Part shown: positions 23,584 to 35,276 of the stretch, in pieces
Layout of the letters: each line of letters opens with the position of its first letter
Numbering within the stretch: the stretch's first letter is position 1
Assembly: GCF_036785885.1 (NCBI RefSeq)
Contig: NC_092330.1
Coordinates: forward strand, 3,134,525 to 3,198,524
Length of the DNA stretch: 64,000 nt
Direction of reading: 5' to 3'
From: Coffea arabica
Taxonomy: Eukaryota; Streptophyta; Magnoliopsida; Gentianales; Rubiaceae
Notes under the pieces: model-generated
Seen by the model: the letters and a program-made list of their open reading frames with translations, nothing else
Databases searched by the model: none
Told to the model about the DNA's origin: nothing
Program-made: the position numbers and the translations under genes

Positions 23584-25285
23584 TGACGGGATTTTTTTTA
23601 TATCAATGCAAGTTTAATTCCGATTTTACACCCGTTGGACTGCAAGTATATAGGTCAAAATTGTAGTACAAGATGCATATCGGGTCGATCCACAAGGAGC
23701 AATTTAAACAATTACTAAGTCCTTGATTTCTCTATTATTTAGACATACAATTAATTTGAGCAGAGAAAGTATATTACTATAAGTTACAAATCTGATATAC
23801 AACTCTAATTTAACAAATGCTCAATGCAAATTGGAGAAATTTCACGTAAAGATAAATCTAGGGAGGTAGATTCCACTTATGGCATAAACAACACAAATGA
23901 ATGGATTTACTTCTTGTTATTATTCTTGTTTAAGCAGAGATTCATTTCTCAAAATTACCAAATCTCATTTTCATGATGAAATGGCCTAGAGCAATATAGA
24001 TTTCCCTATTTTCATGGTGAAATACTACTACTACTCTGCTTTAATTCATGAAATGCTAAATAATTCACCTAAGTGTATTTCTATTTTCATGAACATACAA
24101 CTCAAGCTCTACTCATGTGTTTCCATTGCCATTACCAATTCTCATTGAACAATAACAACTATAAACAAGCTATTGGTGATCAATCAATAACAAGTAATTA
24201 CAGCTACACAAGTAGACAAGTTAACTCAAGATATAACAAGTGTAAATCACATTCAATTCAGATTACTTAGCCATAAGTTTCATCTACTCCCTAGATAAAA
24301 AGAATTAGCTACTCATGAATGATTTAACAATCAAACTCTCAAGTTTATAAATGTAAAACATCATAAAATACAAGTATAAGAAAGATAAAAGAAAGCTTAG
24401 CCAATTGAAGGTGAAACTCTCCAATTCCTGCTATGCTCTTGCAAAATATGATTACAAGTGAAAAAACTCCAACAAGATTTATCCAAGAACTCCTATCTAG
24501 AGAGAAAAATTGTTACAAGAAAGAAAATTAGCTACGTATGGTATTGCCTGGTTTCTCCCCTGTTTTTCTGCATAAAAAGTGGTAGAAATTTCATCCCTCT
24601 CACTTCATAATTTCCCCCATTCAGATTTTGTAAAAAGAAGTCAAAGATATGATTTTTTCTTTTTGTCTACACTCATTTGGTTTTCTCTTTTGTTGCAGAA
24701 GCATGTGCCACCGATTTCTGTCCCTCAAAATAGCTGGAAAAGTTGTGAGAAAGGTAAAGAAAAACGGCTGTGCCACTTGCTGAGTAGAGAGACAGATCCG
24801 AGCCTCGGATCCGAGGAGTGCAATTGGATCCGAGCTCGGATCTTGTGGATCCGAGGACATCTTCCTATAGATCCGAGGTCGGATCTTATGACCTCGGATG
24901 CATTGCTCCAGAAATACAGACGAGGACTCGGATCCCTCTTGCTCACACGGATCCGAGCTCGGATCCGTATTTTTTTTTTATTTTTGTTCTCTGCTTTTCC
25001 ACTTCTTTCCTTTTTCTTCATTTTTGCTCCCAATCTCTTGTGCACTTTATCCTCTGAATGAATCTTACATTTCCTTCAGTTTATGCATGAATTCCATTCT
25101 TCAATAACCTTCACAATTTTACCAAATTAACGCATTAATCTTCTTATTTATCACATTTTTGCACCCTTAAATAATATTTAACCAATTATCACCAAAAGAG
25201 CTCAAATATGGCTTTAATCTTCTCAAAACATTCCAAAATTTTATGCTAAACCTGTGCCAAATGTACGTTAATTATTCATTTATCA
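23584..25285 (-). repeat. 3' LTR of the Athila element
   Basis: Bounded by TGACGGG on the left and TTTATCA on the right (TG...CA). It contains the palindromic GATCCGAGCTCGGATC block at 24790-24970. Small ORFs inside are LTR sequence, not genes. Confidence 0.92.
24790..24970. repeat. GATCCGAGCTCGGATC palindrome block, left LTR
   Basis: About ten full or partial copies of the words GATCCGAG, GAGCTCGGATC and GATCCGAGGTCGGATC in 180 bp. The full word is a perfect 16-nt palindrome containing SacI- and BamHI-like cores. The block is far more GC-rich than its surroundings. Confidence 0.9.
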
Positions 25286-25300
25286 AATTCCCCCACACTT
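25286..25300 (-). other. Polypurine tract of the Athila element
   Basis: On the coding strand, AAGTGTGGGGGAATT lies immediately before the 3' LTR start TGATAAA. Confidence 0.8.
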
Positions 25301-25624
25301 GAATCATTGCTTATCCTCAAGCAATTTTACGCAAAACTTACTTCAATGACTCAATAGATAAAACAATTTACGAACTTTTGTCAAATTTAATTCCTCAAAA
25401 ACTTAGAATTCAATCATTATGCAATTTCTCAAATTACACTAAATACTCATAATATTTAATTAAATAAAAATAATTATGCCTTAATTTCAACAAATTCAAA
25501 TCAATCTCTCATTCTATCCTAATTCCACAAATGAGCAAATCATAGAGTCAATTTTATGGCCTTTCTCATCCCAAAACTCAACAATTTAGAGGGATTTATT
25601 CACACTTCATTTTATTTAAATAGT

Positions 25625-25760
25625 GAAAATGTCTTTTTACGCGAAAATCAACACTTTTAGGTGAAAATTCCCGGTTACTCAACATTTCACTTATTTAAAT
25701 TGCTAAGCATACTCTTAATTCCAATACCTTTTTACGCGAATGTCGACATTTGTAAATGCC
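25625..25760 (-). repeat. Paired 'CGCGTAAAAAG' motif in the Athila 3' region
   Basis: Two imperfect direct copies about 95 bp apart. On the coding strand each reads GAGTAACCGGG, then a small inverted repeat (CATTTACAAATG or CACCTAAAAGTG), then TTCGCGTAAAAAG. The same pair at the same spacing is found in the plus-strand Athila-type element at 12805-12940. Confidence 0.75.
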
Positions 25761-26299
25761 AACCCCCGGTTACTCAGTATGTGAATCATTGGAGTAGAGA
25801 AATAATAATATTTTTCTTCTTCTTTTTTTTTCTTTTTTTTTCCTCTAAATATAACTAAAGGAAGAATTTGGCATTGTCTTTGACTATATCAATCACTTAC
25901 TTATAAAATTAAGTAAAAATGATAAATATCATTAATCTTGCAAAATTCGAAGCATAATTTTTCTTATTTAATCAAATATACTTTCTAAAATATAAAAATC
26001 TTAATTGCATAATAATTTATTCCAAGCCAAATAAGAACTAAACTTTTCCAAAATACACATAGCATTTTATCCAATGGAAGAATTAGACACTTAATCATTT
26101 TGGCCATTAGATTGGAAGAATTGCAATGAAAATTGGAAGATATTTTAGAAAAATTTTGACAAAGTTTCCCCATAAAATGGATGAAACTCCCTGCCAACAA
26201 CCTCATTTACAAAAATTATGACAATATCTCCAAATATTATTCCAACAATTTTAAGCCATAATCAATTAAAATCATGCATTTCAAGACACAATCACCCAT

Positions 26300-26330
26300 A
26301 AGATAAAATAATCCCTCCCCCACACTTAAA
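26300..26330 (-). other. Second internal purine tract, Athila 3' region
   Basis: On the coding strand, AGATTTTAAGTGTGGGGGAGG lies shortly after a GAGGACATTG phrase. The same pair of phrases is at about 12150-12190 in the plus-strand element. It resembles a second, internal polypurine tract about 1 kb from the 3' LTR. Confidence 0.55.
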
Positions 26331-26572
26331 ATCTACAATGTCCTCATTATAGAAAAAGGAAAAAGAAACTGAAACTTCCCTCTTATAGGTGGTGATGCAA
26401 TTTGAATCCCTTAATCATCACGATCATCCACATTCTGCCGAAAATGAAACAACAAGAGTACCAACCACCATAAGTAGCACAAGATGATAAAACAAAAATA
26501 AAAACTCAAAGTTTGTCTTAACAAAAGAAAATAAAAAATAAAGAAATAAAAGATCTAATCCGCAATAGAGCA

Positions 26573-27940
26573 TCATGGCTGCTCGGAACGAGGGTCTAGT
26601 GCCTCCTCGGCTCCATGAGTACCATGTGATGTACCAATGTGGCCCTCCTCCTGCTGAGGTGTCAGAGTAGGTGACCGACGGATATGGAAGTGATCCTCAA
26701 TCGCACGAAGACGGCGGTCATGGCGGTCGAGGCGCTCAGTCATCATCCTCTCGGTCTGGTCAATGCGCTCGACGACACGTGTCTCCATACAACAAATGGC
26801 ATTAAGGAGCTCTTGCCACTTGGAATGTGGTGGCGGAGGTGGCGGTCGGGGAACGGGAGGAGGAAGTGGCTGCTGCGTCTCCGCCTCTTGAGTTTCCACG
26901 TGTGGTTCCATGTGCGGTAGAGGTTGAGCAGAGGTCGATGCCTCTCCAGTGTCTCGAACTAGTGTAGCTCCAAAGTCCGTAGGAATGCCCAAGGCTTTGA
27001 GTATAGAAGTGTTAACCTCCTCGGCAGACCTGGTGACTATAGCTCGCTCAGTTCCAAGAGGAACCTTTAGCTTCTCAAAAAGAAGAGATAAGAGTCTGGG
27101 AAACCCGAAGCAGGTTTCGCCGGCCTTCATGCGAGCTGTGGTCCTCATATAGCTGATGATGATGCTGGGTAAAGGTATACCGGTCAGCTGCGCTCCCACA
27201 CCATGCATCATTTTGTCCAAGAAATAGAGGTTGCTGTTGCGGAGCTCCCGTTTTCAACTTCTCTTGGGTACCACATTGAAGGCAAAGAGGTAGAAGATTA
27301 GGTGGTACCTATGCTCGAAGGAATCGGCGTAAACTGTGAGCTTCTTCGCCGTTCCTCGCTCCCTATACTGGCCCTTGAGGCGTCCAACCGCCTCTCCCAC
27401 CTGCCAAGGGTCTCGAGCCTTGAACTCCTTGGTCAATTTGATATCCTCTCCGTCGTCTTTGAGTTTGACAAAGTGTCTCAGTGTATCTCGATTGATAGCC
27501 ACTCTCTTGCCTCGAACCTGCGAGACGATGAGATTACCACTGTGGCTTTGTTTATTTTCTACATTGGCGTAGAACTCCCGGACCAGGTTGGGGTAGTAGT
27601 GTTTGGGCAATTGAAGGATGTTCTCCCATCCTAGTCTCTTGAATGCTGTAGAAATATGATAGTGTGCGTCCACCTCCGGTGCCAAGTGTTTCTCAATGAT
27701 GATTTCTTTGTCCAGGCCGGCTTCGTACCACTGTTGGTTTTCAAGTGAAGTGAATCGCGTGGTATCGTAGTCCGGAATTGGTTCCTCATGGCTCGTAGAT
27801 GCCCTCTTACGCCGTGAGCGTGGAGGTGACTCAGGTGAAGGAGATTCCTCTTCAGGGGACTCCTCTTGCAACGAAGGTGTATGTTCCTCACTTGACGAAG
27901 ATGGAGGTGTCGGTACTCTAGACCTTCTTGTGCGAGCCAT
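26573..27940 (-). pseudogene. Athila env-like gene (plant putative transposon protein family)
   Basis: The coding region between integrase and the 3' LTR opens at an ATG (27938-27940) five bases after a predicted splice acceptor. The N-terminus is Ser/Pro/Glu-rich and basic (MARTRRSRVPTPP). The core contains the words VREFYANVE, VRGKRVAI and RHFVKL that are typical of the 'putative plant transposon protein' domain found in Athila env-like ORFs. It continues through IPLPSIIISYMRTTARMK, then a Pro-rich run and a charged, probably coiled-coil C-terminal segment. A single in-frame TGA (27254-27256) interrupts it after VPKRS. I see no signal peptide or strong membrane segment, so a true envelope function is doubtful. 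Role in the element is unknown. Confidence 0.75.
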
Positions 27941-27945
27941 AATGC

Positions 27946-28685
27946 CTATACCAAAAAGAAGATGAATGTTCATTAGAAATCGTATAGATTTGCTTAAATA
28001 AGAATTTAAGAAAATTTCGGCAGAGTTTCCCCTGAAAAAGGGCTAAACTCCCTGCCAACATATACCCAAATGGAAATAAATATACTTCCTAACAATTCTT
28101 AAATCCAATTCCTGCGTTTACAAAGGATATGACCAATAAAAGAAGCATTTCATGCATATTACGTGCAAACAATTGAAAATTATATCCATAAACACACAAA
28201 CACTTGAGAATATCTCCATTCCCATTTATAACACTCAATGTACATACATATGAGTTCCAATTCATCCAAACAAATGCTAATTATCTTAAGTAAAAGTGGT
28301 TCAATGTGGTCAACTTGATCAGGGACACACTCTTTTATCCCATAGGCTATTGTTCTAATGAGAGCATATCATGTTCAATTGATATGTTAGTGACTTATAC
28401 CTCTCGAAACAAGTTCATATAGTCTATGAAAGTAAAATTCACAATTCTAAGTCAATAAAATACTCAAGCCCAAAAATTGAGAAAGAAATCTCAAAAATTA
28501 TCACCAAATCCACAATTTTTCTCAAAAATAAACATAAAACTAGTTGTAACAATCTATTTAAGTGCAATGTAGCACAATTGTATCAAGAAGTTCTAACAAA
28601 TACAAATTTATCACAATATACCCAAGAAATAGAAAAATGCAAAATTAGAGATTATGTAAACTCAAAGAAAATTGCAAATTGTTAC
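27946..28685 (-). other. Putative intron producing an env-like subgenomic RNA
   Basis: The donor ATTTGAG/GTAACA (boundary at 28685) and the acceptor CTTCTTTTTGGTATAG (ending at 27946) delimit 740 bp. The exon after the acceptor starts GCATTATGGC, which places the env-like ATG near the exon start. The same donor sequence context occurs in the plus-strand element at 11254. The splice sites are seen; their use is inferred, in line with spliced env-like RNAs reported for some plant elements. Confidence 0.55.
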
Positions 28686-28984
28686 CTCAAATGTGTAGAG
28701 TGATGATGGAGGATGATAATGATGCAAAAATGGAAGACAAACAAGCCCAAATTTGACCTCAAATTGCAAGATTTCAGTTTGGCCCTATTTCACGTCTTGA
28801 AGATCAAAACCCCTCTTTTTGATGTTTTTGATTCGAAATTATTGAGGGTTAATGCTCCCAAGAGGTTAGGGAAGGGGTTTGTTGTGAAAGATTGGAGATT
28901 TGATGGATGAAATGGAAGATTAGAAAAAGGGGTGTAGGGTTTCGGTGGGACGAAGAAGAAGAAAGCTGGAAAAATGAGGAACCG

Positions 28985-29210
28985 AGCCCTCGGTTTCACT
29001 GATATCGCGAACCGATCCGAGCTCGGATCGGTTCTGCAGGCCCTCGGATCCTACAGGCCTCGGATCCACTGTTACAGAAGTTTATCCGAGGTCTCGGATC
29101 CAACTGAATTGGTATGATCCGAGCTCGGATCTCCTGTGTTGAAATTTTATCTTCAATGGATCCGAGGTCGGATCCTTCTGGGTTTTTGAGGATCCGAGCT
29201 CGGATCAGCA
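28985..29210. repeat. GATCCGAGCTCGGATC block ahead of the env-like leader
   Basis: At least eight copies or halves of the palindromic word that also fills the LTR block. It lies about 300 bp upstream of the predicted env-like splice donor, in otherwise AT-rich non-coding DNA. Confidence 0.9.
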
Positions 29211-29771
29211 AAATTCTGCACTAATTGCAGAAACTGCAATTTTTCAAATATTTCTCCCTTTTCCGGCAAATTTCAAATTATACACTTGACATGCTTTTTA
29301 TCAAAACCAACCTTCCACGCACATGTAATATACCATAAACACAATATCCAAACTCTTAAAACACATCAAACACATCTTCATTGAAAATCAAGGGGTGAGG
29401 TTCTTTGATCATTTTTGCTCTTTGATACCAAAATGGCATTTTTGGGCATTAAATGCACATCAACCAAAAGTCACTCAAATATATTTGAAATGCACAATGT
29501 ATATGTATGCATGGGAGTTTTAAACGCTTAAAACACAAGTTGATAAGAAAACCTCCCTTTTTACACTTGCTCTTCAATTATTCTTCCAAAATGGGTGATA
29601 ATCCCTGCCATCTCTCCTACAAACAAGTGAAATACAACTAATTAGTCAAATAAATCATACCAAAATTTAGAAAAAAACACATAAAAATACGCAAATAAAC
29701 TATTATTATTGGGTTGCCTCCCAATGAGCGCTTTTGTTTATAGTCGTTAGCTCGACTTTCCTATAACTTCT
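29211..29771 (-). other. Non-coding spacer between pol and env-like leader
   Basis: It begins just past the pol stop with the conserved phrase ATTGGGAGGCAACCCAATAA (coding strand, about 29700-29720), shared in modified form with the plus-strand element. No gene. Confidence 0.6.
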
Positions 29772-32608
29772 TCAACTCTCCATTGCATTTCCTAAGGAGT
29801 AAATTACTCCTTTAGGAACCTTTTCTCCGGCCAAATACAACTTCAATCTTTGGCCATTTACTTTGAATGAGGCACCATTTTCTCCTTTAATTCCCACTGC
29901 TTCATATGGAAACATTCGAACCACTTCAAATGGCCGGACCATCGAGATTTAAGCTTTCCAGGAAATAATTTTAGCCTTGAGTTAAACAGTAACACCTTTT
30001 GCTCTTCTTGAAAATGTTTAGGAAGAATGTGCTTATCATGCCAAAATTTTACCTTTTCTTTATAAATCTTGGCATTCTCATATGAGATTAGCCGTGATTC
30101 CTCCAATTCACTTAACTCAAGCATTCTCTTCTCACCTGCAGATTTAAAATCAAAATTAATAGCCTTAACAGCCCAATAAGCTTTATGTTCTATTTCTACA
30201 GGTAAATGACATGCTTTCCCATAAACGAGCTTATATGGAGACATTCCCAACGGCGTTTTAAATGCCGTTCTATATGCTCATAAAGCATCTTCAAGCTTAT
30301 TTGACCAATCCTTCTTTGAGCGGTTAACCGTTTTCTCTAAAATGAGCTTAATTTCCCGGTTGGCCAACTCCGCTTGGCCATTGGCTTGAGAATGAAAAGG
30401 GAGTGACTTTTTATGCCTGCATCCATATTTAAGCAACAAAGTGTCAATAATTTTATTACAAAAATACTTACCTTCATCGCTGATTATTGCCTTTGGGACT
30501 CCGAATCTGCAAAATATGTTCCGTTTAAGGAACTTAAGTACAACTTTAGCATCATTAGTTTGTGAAGGAATGGCCTCCATCCATTTAGAAACATAATCGA
30601 CTGCTAAGAGAATGTACTTATTATTATATGAACTCGGAAATGGTCCCATAAAATCAATGCCCCAAACATCAAATAACTCAACTTTCAAATATGTAGTCAA
30701 AGGCATTTCATTTTTTCTTGAGATATTACCGGTTCTTTGGCATTGATCACAACTTTTAACCCAATTTCTAGTGTCACGGTACATAGTAGGCCAATAAAAT
30801 CCAGATTGCCATATCTTTGCTACGATTTTAGTGGTACTAAAATGACCTCCCGTTTCAAGGGTACGACAATGCATTAAAATACGATGTACCTCCTCCTCCG
30901 GAATACATCTTCTAATTATTCTATCTGCACAATGTTTGTAAAAGAATGGTTCCTCCCAGAAGTAATGTTTAGCGTCATTTAAGAATTTCTTCCTTTGATG
31001 AAAATTCAGATCACTAGGTATTACTCCACTTACTATAAAATTAACTAAATCAGCATACCATGGTGATTTATAAATTGCCATTAAGAGCTCATCTGGAAAT
31101 TCTTCTTTAACGATTGAATGGTCTTCTTTAGGCAAGTTCTCCAATCTCGAAAGATGATCAGCAACTAAATTCTCGGATCCTTTTTTATCTTTGATCTCCA
31201 AGTCAAATTCCTGCAATAATAAAATCCATCTAATTAGTCGCGATTTTGCATCTTTCTTATTTAACAAATATTTGAGTGCTGCATGATCAGTATAAATGAT
31301 AACTTTAGATCCTACTAAATACGATCTAAACTTATCCAATGCAAAAATCACTGCTAGCAACTCTTTCTCTGTCGTTGCATAGTTGACTTGGGTTTCATTT
31401 AACATTTTGCTTGCATAGTAAATGACATGAAGTCGCTTATCATGTTTTTGCCCAAGAACAGCCCTAACTGCAAAGTCACTTGCATCACACATTAATTCGA
31501 ATGGTACGCTCCAATCCGGTGATGCTATTATGGGTGCCGAGACAAGTTCCTTCTTCAACCTATTAAAAGCAAGTAAACGCTCATCATTAAAGTGAAAAGA
31601 AACATCTTTTGCAAGTAATTCACATAAAGGTTTAGCAATCTTGGAGAAATTCTTAATAAACCGCCGATAAAATTCCACATGTCCAAGAAAGCTGCGAATT
31701 CCTTTTACATTGGTGGGAGGGGGTATTCTCTCAATAACCTCTATTTTGGCTTGATCAACCTCAATACCTTCTGAAGATATTTTATGGCCAAGCACAATAC
31801 CCTCACAAACCATGAAATGACACTTTTCCCAATTAAGTACGAGGTTTGTTTCTTCACATCTCTGCAAAATTAGATCTAAATTGTTAAGACAATCGTCATA
31901 AGTAGATCCAAATACAGAAAAATCATCCATGAAAATTTTCATAATTTTCTCATTAAAATCAGAGAAAATTGCCATCATGCATCGTTGGAAGGTGGCCGGT
32001 GCATTGCACAGTCCAAAAGGCATCCTTCTAAATGCAAAAGTGCCGTACGGACAAGTGAAAGTAGTTTTCTCTTGATCTTCTGGTGCAATGACTATTTGAT
32101 TGTATCCTGAAAAACCATCCAAGAAACAATAGAATTCATATCCGGCCAATCTTTCTACCATTTGATCAAGAAAGGGTAAAGGAAAGTGATCCTTTCTAGT
32201 AGCTGCATTCAATTTTCTGTAATCTATACAAACTCTCCACCCAACCATGACTCTAGAGGGAATCATTTCATCATTTTTACCATGAACTATGGTTATCCCC
32301 CCTTTCTTTGGTACTACATGTATAGGAGAAATCCAAACACTATCAGAAATTGGAAAAATTATACCTGCATCCAACCATTTAAGGATTTATACTCTTACCA
32401 CTTCTTTCATATTTGGATTTAACCTTCTTTGACTTTCCACCACTGGTTTAGAATTCTCCTCCAATAAAATCCGGTGCATACAAATAGTTGGACTAATCCC
32501 TTTGATATCGGAAATTGTCCATCCTATAGCCTTTAAATGCTTCCTCAAAACACGTAGTAGCTTGTCTAGTTGTTTCTCATCTAATGTTGCATTGACGATT
32601 ACCGGCAA
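29772..32608 (-). pseudogene. Athila pol: reverse transcriptase, RNase H, integrase
   Basis: Domains in order: RT ([10 protein letters not shown] and the catalytic FMDD at residues 148-151 of the 698-codon open segment), RNase H ([17 protein letters not shown]), zinc-binding integrase N-terminus (the HHCC C-x2-C is visible as CDQC), and integrase core with WGIDFMGPF, an IISDEG aspartate and a [10 protein letters not shown] glutamate, then the C-terminal [10 protein letters not shown] region. In-frame stops at 32387-32389 and 30278-30280 interrupt an otherwise single frame. A 1-nt shift near 29885 throws the last ~35 codons (ending 29772) out of frame. RNase H has R for the usual G in AVGAVL. 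It normally copies the RNA genome and inserts the cDNA; this copy is dead. Confidence 0.9.
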
Positions 32609-32758
32609 TGTTTCATTTTCTCCAAGAAACGCATATTTGAGGTGTTTAGGCAGTGGTTTAAGCTCAAACTGTGGTGCTTGCTCACATGATGGTGGGGGTA
32701 GCCCTTTGCTCAGTCCTAACTCCTCATAAGCATTTCTCCTTTTGTAAGGAACCTGTGC

Positions 32759-33964
32759 CTACAAAAATTCAGTAATTTCTTCAACTTGTTCCTCTTGTAT
32801 ACCTATACCATTAATACAAAGTTCAAGAGAATCATTATCAAGATTGACTCGACTCATTTCTAATGCCAATTCATCACATATGTCAACCGAGTAAACATGG
32901 TCAGTGAAAGAGGGATATTTCTCCACTTTACTCAAGTCAAATTCCACTTCCTCTTCACCGATTTGGAACTTAAACTTACCTCGTTTGACATCTATTATTG
33001 TACCTGCAGTGGCTAGAAATGGTCTACCAAGTATAATAGGTACATTTACATCTTCCTCCATATCTAAAACAACAAAATCAACGGGAATAATGAATTTCTG
33101 TACTTTAATGAGTACATTCTCCAATACGCCCATTGGATGTCTAATAGACCTGTCAGCCAATTGCAACGAAATGTTAGTACGTTTCAACTCTTTCAATCCC
33201 AGTTGCCTAGCCACAGTCAAAGGAATCAAGGACACACTTGCACTAAGGTCACAAAGTGCTTTAGAAAATTCTACGTTACCAATAGTGCAAGGAACTGTGA
33301 AACTTCCTGGATCTTTCAACTTGGGTGGCAATTTATTTTGGATAATTGCACTACATTCTTCCGTTAATGCAATTGTCTCACTATCTACCAACTTTCTTTT
33401 CTTGGTCATGATCTCTTTGAGAAACTTTGCATATGAAGGAATCTGCAAAATAGCATCCACAAAAGGAATGTTAATATGCAATTGTTTAAAAATGTTAACA
33501 AATTTCTCAAATTCTTTGTCATTTCTTGAAGGCTTCAATCTGTAAGGGAATGGCACCGGTGGAGGAATTGGTGTTACATCTTCATTTTGTGGTTCATTTT
33601 CTTCCTCCTTTTCTTTCCCTTTAAAGTTCTTGCTTTCCTCTCCTAACTCATTCAATTGCTTATTTTCTCCTCTCTCAAACCTGTTCCTCTTTTCAACTAC
33701 CGGCAATTCACCTACTTCCTTACCACTACAAAGGGTTATAGCTTTCACATGCTCCCTTGGGTTCACCTCAGTCTTACTAGGTAAATCTCCTTGGTTGCGA
33801 TTGTTAACCGCATTAGCAATTTGTCCCAATTGGACCTCAACATTCCTGTACATATTGGTGAGCTGATCCATTCTTCCCTCAATTCTTTCAAACCGTTGAG
33901 TGGTGGCATCAGCTAGCTTTTCAATTTTATCATTTGATACATTTGCTAGCTTCTTAATTGTCAA
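32759..33964 (-). pseudogene. Athila gag C-terminus and aspartic protease
   Basis: A 401-codon open stretch in the same frame as gag and pol. It has a charged linker (about 1-150), a PPPVPFPYRLKPS segment typical of Athila, and a retropepsin-like domain with ALCDLSAS (usual family spelling CDLGAS; the glycine after Asp-Leu is Ser here) and the downstream VPIILGRPFLAT flap/hydrophobic motif. It is bounded by in-frame TAG codons at 34052-34054 and 32759-32761, so it is part of a broken gag-pol polyprotein. Confidence 0.85.
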
Positions 33965-34051
33965 TTCCCAAGCTGGTTTAGACTCCTGAAGTGGTTGCTT
34001 TGGTTGAAAATTCGGTGGATTAATTGGTTTTTGTTGGTTCCCTTGATCCTT

Positions 34052-35142
34052 CTATCCAAAATTCGGGTGATTTCGCCATCCTGGATTATATGTATTGGAG
34101 TATGGGTTGTTTTGAGGTGGACGGTTGTAATTGTTGAGATATTGAACCTGTTCACTGCTAGAGCACAAAAATTCATCATGATCTCCGCCACAAGTAGTAC
34201 AACATGCAACAACTACTCCTTGATTAGAACTAGAACCAACTTTCCTATTAAACATCTTAACCACATTATCCATTTTTGCACTCAACATATTCAAAGTATC
34301 TACTTCAAGCATACCTGCGGTTCTCCTTGTATTACCTCGTTCATTTGCCCATTGGTAGTTGTTAGCAGCCATTTCTTCTATCAATTGTTGAGCTTCCTCA
34401 GCTGTCTTTCCCATCAATGCTCCTCCCGCTGCTGCATCTACATGTGTCTTTGTTGGATATGTGAGACCATTGTAAAATGTTTGGACCACTAGCCAATTTG
34501 GTAAACCATGATGAGGACATCTTCGTTGCAATTCCCGGTAGCGCTCCCAAGTTTCATACAATGTCTCTCCTTCCTGTTGAGTGAAACTGGTTATATCCAT
34601 TCTTAGTTTAGCAGTTTTTCCAGGTGGAAAGAATTTATTTAGGAAAGGCTTAGCTAATTCATCCCAAGTTGTAAAAGTATTTGGAGGGTGAGATTGTAAC
34701 CAAATCTTGGCCCTGTCCCTTAATGAGAATGGAAACAATTGAAGTTTTAATTGCATCATCACTAACACCATTAAACTTAATTGTATCACAAATTTCAAGA
34801 AAAGTTGACAAGTGAGAATTTGGATCTTCGGTAGCATTACCTCCATATTGAGATTATTGTACCATTTGAATCAATGATGGTTTAATCTTAAAATTATTTG
34901 CATTTACCGTTGGCCTTGCAATGCTAGTTTGTGAATCTTGTGTTCCCGGTAAAGCAAAATCTCGTAGAACTCGCCTATTTGGGTGATTTTCCACCATTTC
35001 TTCTTCAAAATTCTATCAAGATATTTTCTATTGGCTGCCAAACCTCTTGTTCCTCTTGATGCAGTGTATTCCTCCTTTGTTTTCGTAATGTTCTTTCAAT
35101 TTCAGGATCAAAAGGTGCGATTTCTTGATTTGATCGGTGCAT
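34052..35142 (-). pseudogene. Athila gag
   Basis: The start at 35140-35142 opens a peptide with IAPFDPEIERTLR, typical of the Athila gag N-terminus. The capsid-like part (FPFSLRDRAKIWL, FLNKFFPPGKTAKLR, GETLYETWERYRELQRRCPHHGL) matches the retrotransposon gag family. A zinc-knuckle-like C-x2-C-x3-H-x4-C (CTTCGGDHDEFLC) is near the end. It is broken by a frame change around 35020-35030, a TAA near 34856, another 1-nt shift near 34745-34755, and a TAG at 34052-34054. It normally forms the virus-like particle. Confidence 0.85.
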
Positions 35143-35252
35143 ACACTACCAATAAAAATAAGAGAAATTTTTGCAGTTTTAATTCAACAACTTCAATTAA
35201 AACAATGAAAATTTCTAAATTAATAGAGATGACTAGGCCCTAATATTGTCTC

Positions 35253-35270
35253 TTCCCGGCAACGGCGCCA
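35253..35270 (-). other. Primer binding site, tRNA-Asp type
   Basis: On the coding strand, TGGCGCCGTTGCCGGGAA begins 6 nt inside the 5' LTR. This is the primer site usual for Athila elements, complementary to the 3' end of plant tRNA-Asp. Confidence 0.8.
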
Positions 35271-35276
35271 AAAACT

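Noticed and set aside
24579..25061. ORFs of 80-160 codons over the palindrome block (also at 36331-36759)
   Set aside because: They translate the palindromic repeat as Arg/Ile/Asp/Pro-rich strings in several frames on both strands; they are repeat artefacts inside the LTRs.
25625..25760. CRISPR-like or regulatory direct repeat
   Set aside because: Only two imperfect copies, in a eukaryotic retrotransposon; treated as an element motif instead.
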